Below, piece by piece: positions 23,801 through 37,600 of a stretch of 64,000 nucleotides of DNA. Below the pieces are notes generated by a model. That model was not told the origin of the DNA. It searched no databases and saw only the letters and a program-made list of their open reading frames with translations. Position 1 is the first letter of the stretch; each line of letters starts with the position of its first letter. This stretch comes from Aphis gossypii. Its lineage: Eukaryota; Arthropoda; Insecta; Hemiptera; Aphididae. Location of the stretch: the NCBI RefSeq assembly GCF_020184175.1, contig NC_065531.1, forward strand, positions 14,653,213 through 14,717,212, given 5' to 3'. Position numbers and translations under genes: made by a program.

Positions 23801-26013
23801 TAATACTGTAAATGATGATGTTGTGGTATATTCGTTTGTGGATATCCGCCGTTGAACTGTTTCGCATTTTTCTCTTTGATAAATGGTGGCAATCTGTATC
23901 ATAACAACATCGCACATTACAATAATATAATATAATAAGGTTATGTTAATGTTTTGATATCGATGTACCTATTCAACTATTAAAGGTACACGATTTGTTT
24001 GGAAAATAATATCATAGATTGTAATTAACAAGTAATCTAAAATGTGATTATAATAATTTACTTTTAATTTTATAACACGTCAAAGACCGTATAATGTCAT
24101 TTTCAATTATGTTTAAGTCAAACTCGAATAAATAGAAAATTGTTTTATAAATTTGTATCAAAAAGTTGAACCTGCTATAAACATAAAAGGTAAACTTATG
24201 TTATAACACTTATTAGTAATAAGTTATTACTATTTTATTATATAATATATAAATAGTCAAAAATATAAAAAAAAATTAATTCTTTTAAGGTTGATAAAAT
24301 GTTAACAATCAGTTGTAAAGTTTGTAATTATTGTAATCTAAGGTACTTCATGAGTTTTACTTAGGGATTTAAAAAAATTAAAAATACATTATTACCTATA
24401 TTATTATTACTATAAGTATACAATGAAATGTTGAAATTAACTTACTTTAATTTATCTACACTATGTCGGTAATTAATTGTATTATAAATTAATGACAGCT
24501 ATATATTAATATTATATAATATAAATACGTCCAATCAACTAATTAGTAATAATACTAATAGAAAAAAAAATACCTATAGCTTTTTTTTATAGAATATCTA
24601 TAGAAATAATTTCTGTCAGACCGTCTCCGCTCGAAATTATTTACGTATACAATGGTTCATCATTGATTTCAAATTCAACACATCCATTACAGTTATATTA
24701 AACGGTCAGTGACAAGGAACATTCAACTAAAGAGCAAAACCAACTTAAAAATTTAGACGGTATAGACATCCGGAATAGCATATTAAAATTATAAAAAATA
24801 ACTAATAAGTAAAAACCTCTGTAAAAACTATCAGTAAAAAATTTTCAGTCATCAATGTAATCACTGAGATGTGACATTAACTGATTTAATCTGACAGAGC
24901 ATCAATAAACCTTTCTTATCTATAATATGGGAATTATAAATGACAACAATTGATTTGTAATTTGTAATACCTTATACCTAACGACATTATAACGCTTATT
25001 CCACACATAAATCTTAACTCCAGAAATAGGATATTTATCAAAGTTATCGTAATATCGATTGTTGCGGATAACCTTAGTTGCCTTAAATGTTGAAAATCAA
25101 ATAAATTAAATTTCTAGAAATATATACTAAAATATAATTTAACAAATACAGACGTATTTTGTAGGTCATTTTAAACTTTATAATATAACCTAATGGGTAT
25201 AATATTTTATAGCCTTCGACGGTATGGTAGCGAACTAGCGCGCGAATGATAATCGACAGTGGTAATGGTTATTCTTATTCGATCAAAATTTGTTGTTGGT
25301 TTTTGAGTAAAATACGGATGCAAGCTGCAACGGTGCAAATCTGCGCTCTCGTTAGTAATAGTTGTAGTTACCTGTTCCTGTATATCTATAATAATTTGAT
25401 CCAATTCAGAGCTCTACACAGATTTTTATCGAATTCGCGTAGATTGTAAAAATCTTCGAAATTAAATGAAAAAACGATGAAATTTAAACGTGACCGACTT
25501 ACTCAACCACCTTCCCCCTTACCCAAACCCACCGTAACATGTCAGGTACATATTATTATTATCTTTGCGATCAGCCCTTGAAAAGCTGTACAGTAGTCCG
25601 GGGTAGGTATAGGTACCTAAAGAGAATATGTACGACCAAATCGTTCACCTGGCAAAGTGTTTGGACATGACTTCCCATTCGATGGCCTCACAGGTTTCGA
25701 CGTTGTTGGGGTTGGGACGACGGAACGGCTCGTAGTAGCATTGTTGTGTCGACGGAGTGGATGACGATGTGGACGAATGCGTCTGTGATGGCGACGGTGA
25801 CAATGGCGATGACGACGGCGACGACGACGACGACAACTGCAGCATCCCATTGCCCGGTTTCCGGAAATCCGGTCCTTCGCCGACTCGTCCAACGGGCCTC
25901 CGGACCGTCATAAACTTTTTATTCGGTCGGCGCGAGGCCCCGAAAGCGATCGGCCAGTGATGGCGATCGCCGGCACCGTTCACGCTGCATTCTGTCCGGA
26001 ACCCGTCGGTCAT
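14804..26013 (-). CDS. Gld2: cytoplasmic poly(A) RNA polymerase GLD-2 (TENT2 family)
   Basis: A non-canonical poly(A) polymerase that lengthens short tails of stored mRNAs. It lacks an RNA-recognition motif and is recruited by partner proteins. Coding exons in order are 26013-25649, 23893-23767, 23585-23379, 20883-20397, 19382-19254, 18524-18344, 16446-16331 and 14934-14804. All have GT/AG borders and agree in phase, giving 580 residues plus stop. Residues 1-233 are a low-complexity Ser/Pro/His/Gln-rich region. The nucleotidyl-transferase core starts at about 234: G279-S280 in L-V-G-S-T-M-N-G-F-G-G, catalytic D291 and D293 in S-D-A-D-F-C, and the third Asp at D375 in M-D-V-D-F-C-C-N-N. The PAP-associated domain follows, with P-P-V-L-P-S-L-Q and, near the end, W-K-F-I-G-I-E-E-P-F-x-x-T-N-T-A-R-S-V. 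Introns reach 2.5 kb and hold several dead transposons. The catalytic exon and exon 1 are strikingly G+C-rich against AT-rich surroundings. Confidence 0.94.
17365..17880 (+). pseudogene. hAT transposase fossil, ZMYM1-like
   Basis: Inside a GLD-2 intron, on the opposite strand, the three plus frames taken together show the order of motifs seen in ZMYM1-like hAT transposases. These are a W-D-I-L-K-N motif (about 17372), E-T-R-W-E (about 17430), E-E-I-S-D-K-T-S-D-P-K-T-K-S (about 17507) and then W-Y-D-I-L-L-V-K-L-N-T-I-N-K-T-L (about 17617-17665). Stops and frameshifts separate the motifs, so the gene is dead. The 60-codon frame at 17582-17764 is only its longest intact piece. Confidence 0.65.
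19714..19745. repeat. short fragment of the two-module repeat opening motif
   Basis: The string GGTAACCACTCTGCTGTACA resembles GGGTACTGTTCTGCTGTACA at about 1920. It is short and degenerate, and lies in a GLD-2 intron. Confidence 0.35.
19962..19990. repeat. transposon end of the CAGTGGCGTA type
   Basis: On the minus strand this reads CAGTGGCGTATTTAGATTCT. It matches the ends of the element at 50085-50350 and of the possible older element at 44571-45547. Only one end is recognisable here. Confidence 0.4.
21395..21975 (+). mobile_element. decayed pogo/Tigger-like element
   Basis: The right end, in reverse complement, reads GTAATCTCGGTAACTCGAGG, a pogo-type terminus. A weaker counterpart is at about 21402-21435. 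Between about 21570 and 21815 the plus strand encodes pieces of a pogo-class transposase C-terminus: D-N-D-K-E-E-V-E-D-L-Q-K, then S-K-K-A-T-L-D-L-K-K-L-R, then M-E-D-L-F, and P-L-D-Q-F-F near the end. Stops and a frameshift break the frame. It sits in the GLD-2 intron between exons 3 and 4, just upstream of exon 4. Confidence 0.6.
22022..22130. mobile_element. possible Helitron-like 5' terminus
   Basis: TCTATACTATAAAAG preceded by A resembles the TC-starting 5' ends of many insect Helitrons. Just inside is a perfect 7-bp hairpin, GTCACTT...AAGTGAC (22053-22069). No 3' CTRR end with a hairpin and no Rep/helicase coding sequence was found, so this rests on resemblance alone. Confidence 0.25.
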
Positions 26014-26560
26014 TGTTGTATTATTGTTCCGGGTGGAGTTGTCTGCGTGCCGCGGCGGTAACGATGACGATGGTCATTTGATTGCAACGACGACGACTGT
26101 AATATAAAAATTATTGCGGTGGTATATTGTAATGAGAGACGCCGACGGCTGCAGTGTGAGCGTGCACGATAATATTATTATATGGAGGTAAACCGATTAC
26201 CGAAGACTTGGGGTTAGCACGTGCCAAACGCGTTAGACGTACCTATATGTCTTGTGTACAATAAATAATGTAAAAACGATATTTCGCGGGTCGGCGAACG
26301 ACCCGCTTGCGATAAGTCGTGTCGACGACGATCTATTCTACGATAATATAATTATTATCTCCGCCTCTCCGCGACGTCGGCGGCTGGTGGACGGTGGTGG
26401 CAGCGATAGGTTTTTCGCGTTTCTTAATGATATAAAAATCCCCCTGTTACACCACCCCCCGCGCCTGCACACTGTTGACTCGGTACGCGATTCTTAAAAT
26501 AAAAATCGAAATTTTTCCGTAACACACGACCGCAGCAGCTGGTAGGTATGTAATTGACAT
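25600..26560. promoter_or_regulatory. CpG-rich region over GLD-2 exon 1 and promoter
   Basis: Base composition changes sharply here, with many CG dinucleotides and GACGACG-type runs, compared with the AT-rich sequence on both sides. The island covers the first coding exon and about 550 bp upstream of its ATG. It is the likely promoter and 5' UTR of the minus-strand gene. Plus-strand reading frames here (25757-25960, 26252-26497) are by-products of the GC-rich sequence. Confidence 0.5.
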
Positions 26561-29500
26561 CAACGATCAACTACTATAGATACCGAAATGTCACGAAACG
26601 TCGTGATGGTTCTAAAAGTATACAGGCTACATAAAGGTTTACCTGCGCGTCCTGTTTAGTATACCATTGAGATCATAAATTCACAAATAATATTTATTAA
26701 AATATAAACAAAATTAAATATTAATCTATTATTAAATCATATTATTGTTGTTATTATTAATTATAATTTATTATTTTAATTAATCGACGATTGCTTCTAA
26801 CCATACTTCAGTCAACAACTGTTTACACCGACCACCGTTGACTATTATTTGGATAACGCATACAAAAATGATTCTATTTTAACTATATGCGTCCTCGTTG
26901 TTTCGGTAGAATTTTATAAAAATTAAGACATTTTACACAATTCTAAATAATATGAAGTATTAGTATTTAAATAAGACGTAATTAAACAATAATGTGAATA
27001 CGTTTTTAGCCAATTTCTATTGTTAATAAAATTTATACGACTAATATTTTTAATTTAATTTTAATTTTTAATTTGGAATGTGAGGAATATTTTTATAAAA
27101 CTATTGAAGTATACATTTTAAAACAAAGCTATAATTTTTTTATCCATTTAATTAAAATATATTTTATGATTAACCTATATAGCCCTATTATTTAAGAATT
27201 TATAAATTATAGGTAATGTCGATAATAATTTTTCGTACACCGTATGCTCTTCTATTAAGCTTCGATATCTTGAAATAATTATACTTTTATCTTCGAATAA
27301 TGATAAACAAATAACTATTTGTTCGATAATCGATATGTATTTACTAATCATCAATTGCATTTTCAAAATAATATTCTGTTTAATTAAAATATAATGTAAT
27401 TTAAACATTTTAAACAATGTAATAATATAATAATATTATAAGCAGCGAATAGTAAATCATCGAACTTTATATATTATAAGACAATATTATGTTTTCTAAA
27501 TTGACTGATATTATGACTATTCATAGTTAAAGTAAATAAAGAACTATTCATTCGAAAGATTGATGTAAAAGGGTTTCGCTTATGAATAATTATCAAATTA
27601 TTATTTGTTTTTAATATTATAAATATTGTTTATAATATGTTACACGATAATTATTGTGTTTTATTTGAATCAAATAAAATAATTTTTTTTTTAAATTATA
27701 TTTTTTCAGCCGATTAAAATTATTGATGTAATAATTTTTTTTAATGTTTTAACAAACGACAGATCTCTTTTTATTAGGTTTGTCGAAAACATTTTACTAA
27801 ATATTAATTATATAATACAAGGTTCATAATTCATGATATAAAGTCGAAATATAAATATACTCTCTTCTATATAATATGCAGATTACTATTGACTTCCGGG
27901 TTTCAATAAAGCTGCTGTACCATAAGTCCATAACGTAACTCGACACTAAAAGAATTAAGCATTTGAGAGTGCGTTTTTAATAATGAAAATGTTCGACAGT
28001 AAGTTTTTTATTGCGTCTATTGAAAATATTATAATCTTTAAACTCGTGTCATACAATGTTATGATTCAATGATTTTGAATGAAACTTTTGTGAGTGTTGA
28101 AGGATGGAGGTGATTGAGTACCCATTTCACCGGAAAATGCGACACGTAGGGCTGAACATTGACCGTGAATATTAAAAAGAACTACGTGTTTCTACAGAAG
28201 GGTGGATTATATTGAATGTGTAAACTACAATGTCAATGTGGTTTAGGACGGAAGTAATTATATATTTAGAAATACGTTACAATATGTATTCAAAATGTGA
28301 AAGCAATAAAAGTGCGTATAATATTATAGGTATTATATATTATTTAAAAAAATGTATATGTATATGTATATTATATACTTGTAAATTAAATTTTTCAGAA
28401 ATATAATACGACTTTTATTTAGTTTTAAATTATATCAGAGTTAATAACAAATAAAAAAAATATTAAAAAACACGTTTTTTATCTTGACGGATTTATCTAT
28501 TTTTAATTTTACCTATACCGATTAAATGTATATAAATTAAATAATATACAATCTCATGGAATATACTTAGTAGTTATTACTTATAAACATAATAGTAAAG
28601 TATGTTATATGAATAACAATTATTTAATTTAAATAGTAATTGATATCTCTTACATTTATTTGATATCACTGTATACTGTTTCAGAACGTTCGTACATTTA
28701 CGGAGATCATAGTTTTCTTATTTAAAAATTTTTTTGTAAGAGTTGAAAAAATTTAAATAATTTTTGTATAAATATGAGTTAATTATTTAAAATAAACTAA
28801 AACCAGTACAGTTAAACATTTTGGTTATTATATTGTTATATTTATAGGTAATCATGGAAACAACCATAAAAAAAAGAAAATGTTTTTGACAATTTAAGTT
28901 TGGATTTGCTGAATCTAGTAAAAATGTCAAATAAATTAAATCAAACACTATTTATTATTTTATTATTACTGTTTGAATAGATACAAAAGAATGATGGCTA
29001 ATAATTGAATACGCATTTTAATTATTCGAGACTCATAATATACTTATGGAATATATAATTAATAACTTTAATAGAAATACATTACTTGGTATTTTATTTA
29101 TAATTTCTGAAACTTAGCTGTAAACCGTTTAAAGAATATTTGATACACACGATTAAAATGTGTAAATTGTTATCGATTACATCCAAAGTCGTCGCCTTGC
29201 ACTTGTGTAATGAATCAGCAGCTGATATACATATAATATTGTTAGCACCGATAGTGGGTGTCACATAGAACTATGAAAAACAAAGATGTCGTATAACATG
29301 TTACGTGCAAATATAGGATATAGGATAAAATGGTAGTAAAATAAAAAACTTTAAAACTAAATTGATTTCAAAATGACTAGATATTATTTATAATACTTAA
29401 GAATATAAATAATTAAAACATACACAACAATAATTATTCATTTATCATTATACATCAATTAATTTAGTAGTAAAAAATAAAAATAGTTTAACACATAGGT

Positions 29501-30783
29501 AGACTAAAAGTAGGTTTTTGAAAAATGTCCAAATAATAATAATAATAATAATATAATGTATATTATAATAGGTAACGAAATGACTAGAGAATTACAATAT
29601 GAGATTCAAGTTTAATTATTTAACGTTTAACAGCTTTCATAATTGTTAAAAATAAGTATGTAGGTATTACTTAAAATGACGGATAGAAAAAAAAATCAGG
29701 CTCACAATAAATTATTACCTAATTATTATGGCCTATATAATGCCACTTTATTTATTTTCAACCCGAATAGTTCATTTCTTCGAAGGTTTGTTAACTAAAT
29801 CTATTTGAACGCGTTCGAACAATAAACAAATATTATGTGTGAACTTTTACAATATTTACTATTTTATCATACTATAATAATATATTAATAAATTATTGAT
29901 TGTGTATCACAATTTCTTACAATAAAATCATACTATGTAACGAACAACGAATCTTATATTATTTAACACCATTCGTTAAGATTTCCAATGTAAGGTAATA
30001 GGTTATGAGCTGAACTCGATAGTTATAAGTATACTTACGCAAAATTTTAATTTTATTAAGATTATTCCTTTGTAACGAAAATATTGTATGCGGGAAACAC
30101 TGTATGGTGTTTATAATATTAGGTAATTTTCTCTTTATTTTCCTACATTATAAATAGCTGCCGTGTACCAGGAGCGGCATGATCTACCTATTATTATTAT
30201 TTTAATGATAATAGTAGAATTCGTGTTAAAATTGATTATAATAAAAGGTACGAATTGCTAAAATCTTGAAAATGAGTATAAATAAACACTATTAAATAGA
30301 AAATTATGCAATTACATCGGTTTTATGATTACAATAATTTATAGAATACTTGTATCTATGTTTTGTGATTTATGGACAAATTATTATGCTCTGAAATGTA
30401 TTCAACATAAATATTTAATGCCTATACACCTGAAACGTCTCAAACTATGATGTCCTTTAATAATTGTATAATATTTTTGTTACAATAAATAAGGACCAGA
30501 ATATCAAAATTTGTTTTTTTTTTCAATAAACATAAAATATAGGTACTCAGGTATCTACCTATCATAAATTTATGTCTAATTAAACTATTAATTATTAATT
30601 ATTATTCTATAATATAGTTTTGATACTAATAAAAAATAACTAAATTACATTTTTAACATCATTAATGTGCCACGTAGGTACACAATAGAGCTAAAACCAT
30701 ATACCTATATAATACTGACTGAAGGGTACATAATAACAATTTTCATTTGATTAAAAAGTAGTGATAATATACCATTATTTGAA
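26561..30783. other. AT-rich intergenic stretch, no gene seen
   Basis: No splice-supported exon, transposase fragment or RNA gene was recognised between the GLD-2 promoter and the next stop codon. Short runs of AT-rich microsatellite occur (for example the ATA run near 29535). Confidence 0.6.
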
Positions 30784-31509
30784 CTATGCGTTTTGGCAAC
30801 ATTTCACATTTTGATCATTTTGCCCGTCTTTATTATTTCCGTGTTTTACGTAATCTACAACTAATTCTAATCCAATTAGAGCAGTTAAATCCTTACAGTT
30901 CTTTTTTTCACCATCTTCGGGTTGCGCTGTTTCAGGACCATCACCTTCCACATCAATAATTTTTTCTTCCTCCGGCGCCACTTGCCTGTATATTTTCGTC
31001 AAGTTTCCCATCAAATAACTCGTTCCTTGTTTATTGTTTATATTTTCGTGTTCTTCAACTTTTGACGGTTCGGGTACACGAAACGCCGAATAATGTCTAT
31101 CCTGCTTCAGCGGATCCGAACGTATTTGTAAGTTTAGTGGTTCCGCTTCTGGAGTCTTAAAATAGACCGGTGGATAAGTAGGTGGATAAAATGGTGGGTA
31201 CCATAATGGAAATTGTGGTTCTGTTTGTGGGGGTGGTGGTATTGGTACAAAATCTATTTTCTTTTGCTTAGCTTCAGACGGTTGTTCGGCCTTTCCGTTA
31301 TCTTTCCAGGTCCGTTTTCGTCCTCTTTTATTTAACGATAGAGGGGCACAAGATTTTGCTTGTACAAATCTTTTCAGCATTTCGCTAAAATATAATCCCG
31401 GTGGCACAAACGTAGAATTGGTCTGGTACGGTGGAGTGGCCGCTAATAAACGACTTATCAAATCACCATTTCTAAAGTCCGATGGAGACTCACGCACTGT
31501 GCCCGACAT
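30784..31509 (-). CDS. unrecognised proline-rich, probably nuclear protein
   Basis: One uninterrupted coding exon of 241 codons that I do not recognise. Residues 15-50 contain L-I-S-R-L-L and then G-L-Y-F-S-E-M-L-K-R-F, a short hydrophobic motif vaguely like repressor-recruiting peptides. Residues 61-85 are basic (K-R-G-R-K-R-T-W-K plus K-Q-K-K), a likely nuclear localisation signal. Residues 88-120 are Pro/Tyr-rich with repeated Y-P-P. E-P-L-N-L-Q (123-128) faintly resembles a CtBP-binding PxDLS motif. The C-terminus is acidic and then Cys/Asn-rich. A strong acceptor (TTTTTAG, 31513-31514) sits 3 nt before the ATG and the frame is open across it, so at least one upstream exon exists and the N-terminus could be longer. 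Codon choice is mixed, unlike random AT-rich sequence. A transcription-regulator role is a guess. Confidence 0.75.
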   Translation of the reverse strand: MSGTVRESPSDFRNGDLISRLLAATPPYQTNSTFVPPGLYFSEMLKRFVQAKSCAPLSLNKRGRKRTWKDNGKAEQPSEAKQKKIDFVPIPPPPQTEPQFPLWYPPFYPPTYPPVYFKTPEAEPLNLQIRSDPLKQDRHYSAFRVPEPSKVEEHENINNKQGTSYLMGNLTKIYRQVAPEEEKIIDVEGDGPETAQPEDGEKKNCKDLTALIGLELVVDYVKHGNNKDGQNDQNVKCCQNA

Positions 31510-34099
31510 AATCTAAAAAGAAAAAAAGAATATTTTTATTAGAAATTAACAAAATAATAAATAATAACATAGTTAATTGGTATATACCTAAATACAATTT
31601 ATCTTGGAACACAATATATATATATAAATTAATAAAATTATTAAAATTACAACAAAAATGTTTGCAAATAACTATGCATATATATTATTACACACATGTC
31701 TCTTGGTGGTCATAAATTCATAACATCATGCAAAGTATAAATTAAGCAGTGATGTAATAATATGTATTTTGTTTTTAATAAGTCCGTATTTGAAGTCGTT
31801 GTATGGCCATACATTGAAATATAGGTATTATAAACGTTTTAAATGCATATAATATAATTTTGAAAACATAGCATTAAAAATGTGTATTTCCCAATTTAAA
31901 ATAAAAATGATAATGATCCGTATAGTTAAATATTATTATATGTATTGATAATACCGCGGAAACGTTTATAACAAAATAAATTCGTTATACGAGCCGAAAA
32001 GTTCTAAAACAAAACTTGATCTATTGACTTTCAGAGAGATTTTCGTATTTCAATTTATCATATTATTATGATTTATAACTAATAAGAATCCCCGTAGGTA
32101 TCGGGTTATTCGCAAACTCATTGGGCATGATCGAATCATACATGTATAGCCGGTACCTACTTTTTATTGAGAGTGGCAAAGTGTAATGATTACAACAACA
32201 AAAATATTGTACCGAATCAGTGCGTTATTATTATAAATTTATTTTTGCCCGATGACAATTTGAACACTCTAGAGATTTGTGTGAAAGTTTTGAATTACAA
32301 TATTGAACGTTGCGCTGCAGAGTGACGAATATAAAATTCGATTTGCGCGCGGTCTCGTGTCGTCCAAAAATATTATATAATAATTTATAATTGGCACTGT
32401 GTATAGCAGTCGGAAATAATATATGCACGTCTAGTTAACTATAACCCCAGGACTCATTAGTCATCATCGCCCTCGACAATACCACATATGCATACATATA
32501 TGCCGGTCCCCATCATATTATATAATATGTACATATGTATACCGCAGCCGGCCTTTTTCGCGCAAAAGCAAAAAACACGCAATCACGTCGAATGGACTTC
32601 GTCGTTTTGAATTTACTACCTCCGCCATAATTGTATTCAACGATCCACCCCTGTTCGTATTACTATTATTATACGAGGACCTGACAACGAGTACAGTGTA
32701 TAATCTCATCAATTTTTCACGCGTTTGTATTAACTAATTTACACTGTTTAAAATAAAATAATTGTCGTGCACCGTCATGACCGAACACGATTTAAAATAT
32801 ATAGGTACCTATGTATAAAATATTGTACGCGTGGTGATTCTATTTATCACTAAACAGAATAATTTTCCATGTATACGTGTAATTTTGTAAACAATTATTA
32901 TTATTATATTATTAATTTTATAGTATTCGAAAAATAACAACAATGAATTGTTAACAAAACATGATTTTAAAGTTTTATTATTTTAAATTTTTTACTTTTT
33001 GAAATACCATAATTATTATTAAACACACATTATAAATTACTTAATATTCAAAAGTATATAATATACATATTTTCTATATTGAAATCATTTATAAAAAATG
33101 TATAATTAAGAATAATATGATGAATAATGATACTTCATGTATTATGTTTCACTATAACCAATCGTAATCTGTTAAGATCTAAAAGTTGTATTAAGTTATC
33201 CGCCGTGTAAATGTATCTTTATGGACAGCATGTATGGTTACTTATAGTTATATTATATAAAAGGTGGTGAGAGTCAGATCCTCTAATTACTATTGTTTTT
33301 TAGAAACTTTATGTATTATATTTTAGAAAAAAAGTTTCAAGATCAAAGTAGTATATACTTATAGTTTTTATTACAAAATAAAAACAGCATCGGCTGCACA
33401 AAGGTCTGAGTGATCTGACAAACGATATTATTTACACCATTTAAGGAGTGTCCTAAGTAGAACATACCACACTAACTTATTTTCAAATGAGAATTATTAT
33501 TATTTTCTAAAAAATGGTACAATAAATTATTAAAAAATCAAAATTATATTTTGTATTTGTAACTGTATATTAAATCGTATCTTTAAGGCGTTTGTTTGTG
33601 TTTTGATTATAATTTAAATTTGCGCTTAACTAATATTTTTTTTATGGTTTATAAGTATTTTAAAACGCCTATTTTTTGTATATTGATTAATCTTTTACCA
33701 TTGACCCCTCCGCTTCCCATCGTAACATAAGTTATAATACATACTCCACTGCAGGTTTTATAGTTGATATAATTATGTATAATACATGTACAATATACAA
33801 GTATATTATGTATATTATCGACAATCGGTAACACAGTCGAAATAACGCAAGAGGTGAGTAGTGAGTACCTATATTCATTTTGTGTTTCGCGTACAAGCAA
33901 AAAACAGTAATAGTATAACTGCATTATAATATTGTTATTATTTTTTGCGTTTGTACCCGAAGTAGATATCATCATCATCATCGTTCCCAAGTTTAAAAGT
34001 ATATTTCTCGCCGACGAAGATAAATTATAAATATATTATAGTAATATGTACTGTAGGTTTTTCTCGGAATCGTTATTATTAATTTTTTGTTCGTTCGAT

Positions 34100-34500
34100 T
34101 TAGGGAAAAATAAAAAACTATAATATTTGAAACCGAGGAGGCGAGGACACCGGAAACAAAAGACGTGACAGGGACCGTGCGTCGGTCGGTCGGACTCGCT
34201 GCAGATAATACGTATTATGCACAGTTGACAACCGGACAGACAATGCGAAATAATATTCTCGTCTGCGATGCGAATAATTAAATTATCGCGAGTAAATGGG
34301 AAATTCGAACCCAATTTGCACTGCGTTGCAGCGTCAATCCCCTCTACATTTTGCATTTCCATTGTATCACATATACATTTGCGCGTGCACACACCCGTAC
34401 AACAATTGCTATAATATATACACATATAATACGTGTTTGTGTGTGTGAGTGAGTTTGACATTCACGTTTCCTACGGCTATACGTTTGTCATTTATAGGGG
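34100..34500. promoter_or_regulatory. CpG-richer patch, candidate promoter or first exon
   Basis: Higher G+C than its surroundings, with repeated GGTCGGTCGG-like sequence at about 34182 and CG-rich runs, next to CA/TA microsatellites. No coding frame is convincing in any of the six frames. Its position upstream of the 30.8-kb minus-strand gene makes it one candidate for a distal first exon or enhancer. Confidence 0.25.
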
Positions 34501-34639
34501 AACAATCATCCTTTCGTGTTCTCTCTGCGGTTAGGTATACACTACATATTATTAAGCGCAGTCTCCCAAAGTTCTATGCTATTATACGTACTAGTATATA
34601 TATGCGCATTAAACGTATACCTATAGACTATATACTTAT

Positions 34640-34653
34640 CTACACACACACGA

Positions 34654-34686
<33 letters not shown>
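34640..34686. repeat. (CA)n-(TA)n compound microsatellite
   Basis: ACACACAC interrupted by GA, followed by a TA run of about 12 units. Confidence 0.85.
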
Positions 34687-37600
34687 CACTACACGAACGC
34701 CACAGTGATCAAAACATTTAAAACAATAATCGCAGCATAAGAAAATACATCATTAATCCGGTGCATAAACTTTTAACTTTAAGATGATAATAATAATAAT
34801 GATAAACTATAAAGTAATATTTGATATCATACACAATATACAGCCATATTACTAGGCTTACCTAGAAGTATTTAATATAAAAATAAAACAAAATATCATA
34901 TATATCACAAAAATTAAATTTAAAATTTAAGACTTTTTTTTCTCGTTTTATTTGTAAGATTTTTTTAATAGTTCTTTATTTTAGCGTGGTGAAAAAATGT
35001 CTACACAAGAATTTTTGGAAAAAAATATCTAGTAAAATATATCGTTTATGGTATTATAAGGTGTATAATGTTATATATTATATATTATTTAAAGTTATAT
35101 ATACTATATAACTTAAAATAAACGCACCATTTTTCTGCAGTCGATGTTTATCGATCTACAAAAATATTTTGCTACTTCGCCGAATATTGAATATCATCAA
35201 ACATTTTTTATTAATTTATTTAATACAACTCTCTCGGTACAGACCACAAAAGCTTAACTACACTCATGTTATACAAACGATTGAACGTAGATGTATAAAT
35301 TATTGAGTAAAAATGTGTAAGCGTATTAAATGGACATTTTCTTTTTGTTTATAAAGAATGTATAGTATACTACAAAAATTATAATTTTTTTTCTAGTTGA
35401 AAACTTACTGACATGATCGCTTTTGTTAAAAAAATAATAAAACTCGTTTAATTTATCATAATTTACAATATTATAATATTGCTCCATTGTCGACTGTTTT
35501 TAGAAGCAATACATAATCAAACCAGTGTAGGAATATGTACATAATGATGAGTCCAAAAAGTTTGCAAGCTTTTAACCATATATTATACAATATAGTATGA
35601 CGTACATTTCGTTGATATGTTTTATTAGTTTAATATTCAATATAGGTACAAGTTAACGTACAGCTATATATAGTTAGGTCCGATTAAACCGTTAACTTTT
35701 AATACATTTATGATATAAAGTTGGTAATTATATTAAATGTTAGTTACTGAAATAATAATTATATTATTACAGTCTTGTACGTTTCACATTCAATTGCGAC
35801 TATAATACATCACTTACGAGATATTGACTAAAATATATAACCTGTATTATATACATAAACATACTGCAGTTAGTAGATCTGTAATAAACACGCACGCCAC
35901 GGTACCAATAAATCTGATGACTAGTGTTTTTAGTACGTTAAATAACTTATATAACAGCAGGATTTAGATATTTAGAATGCAAATGTAATGAGGAAAAAAT
36001 CTATAGAGTATACAAACAATAAAGGAGAGCAAATCTTTGGGGAATGGCAAACTGCCGAATAGTGGTACACACACACACATATATATATATACACACAGAC
36101 CAAATGAACAAAAGATTCTACCCCGATGCAAACAAAAGGCAGTACGCCCTATATATATTATATGGTGTATGATCTGTGAATTGTTTGTTGGTCAGAAATA
36201 ATGCCATCTTATTGGAACCCGTGTGGTTTTCGAATTAGGCAAAGTGCCTTTCTAATAATACAACTAATCGCAAAACATCGATACTCTGACATTAAAGTAT
36301 AATTGTTTTTATACCTAAAAGTCGTTTAACTATTAATAAATCAAATAGTTTTTAACTTAATATTATTTAATATAGCACAGATAGTGTTAAGAAAAAAAAA
36401 TATATACATTTATGATACCGAATATATACCTCCACTAAAATAATTAGAAAAGTAGCAGTAACAATGTAGCCGCCAATATCTCATATAATCAATTTCAGTG
36501 TGTTTTTGCACCATCTAGATTCGTGAATAATTTCAAATAAAAAGTCGCTGAAAAATATTGATAGTTTAAAATGTTTAAATTTAAAAGGTCGTGGATGATG
36601 GGATTATACATGTTTATATTTTGTTGTTGTTCACCCATCCGGATTGCAATTGCAATCGATGTGGTATAACCTATAAAAGGTATACCTTATTGGAACAGGA
36701 TATTTACATGAATATTCATTCCGATAATATACGTCTCAGCAGTATATCGTGGGTGAGTGGTTTGTAACTGATTTTAGTATGTAATTGTTAACAACTTGAG
36801 GCTATTTAATTTTTTGAAAAAGTTTACAAATTACTATAATATACGTAATATAGCTCTACATTATAACAAGTAATAATAGTGCATAATAAAACAATTAACA
36901 AAAAGGTCACATTTTATCTCATGAATATATTATGTACATGGAATTATTGCAATGGATAAGTTCAGGTCAGTTAAAATTTGACAATTCACAATGAATAAGG
37001 ATTTACCTGATTATAAAGTTGGTAGGTACTTGGTGGTTATATGGTATGACTGCAAACAAGGCCTAACCCTAGGGGGATAATGGGTCAAGGGTTCAATCTT
37101 CCGAAAATTGGGTATATGGCTTTGACTGCATTACTGCAAAGACAGCATAGTTATAGATTATAATGATTTTTAATAAGTTATTACTATAGTGTACGATAAA
37201 ATTAATTTATTAACTATTGTATTTTTTTTTTTATTAATCTACTCTCTGCACTATTTGGGCACTGAATGCGAACGAATAACCATAAGAATTATAACCACTA
37301 TAAATAAATAATATCACTGGCACGTTTGTGATCCACGAGAACGTGTTTAAGCTTTCACTAAACTAAAAAAATCTTAAAAATGGCTGTCATTAATACAATA
37401 CTAAAATATTATCTATAACGATAAAAGGGATAAAATAATTGTTATGATTGAAATAGCATAAACGAAATTATTCCGATATTCTCATTTACTTGGAGTTAAT
37501 ATGCATAAAAATATACAGTTTGACGAAAATACGAAATAAGTAATTAATAACATTGGACGTTCGAAGCATTCAGTCAGCGCCAAAACTGAAACAAAACCAT

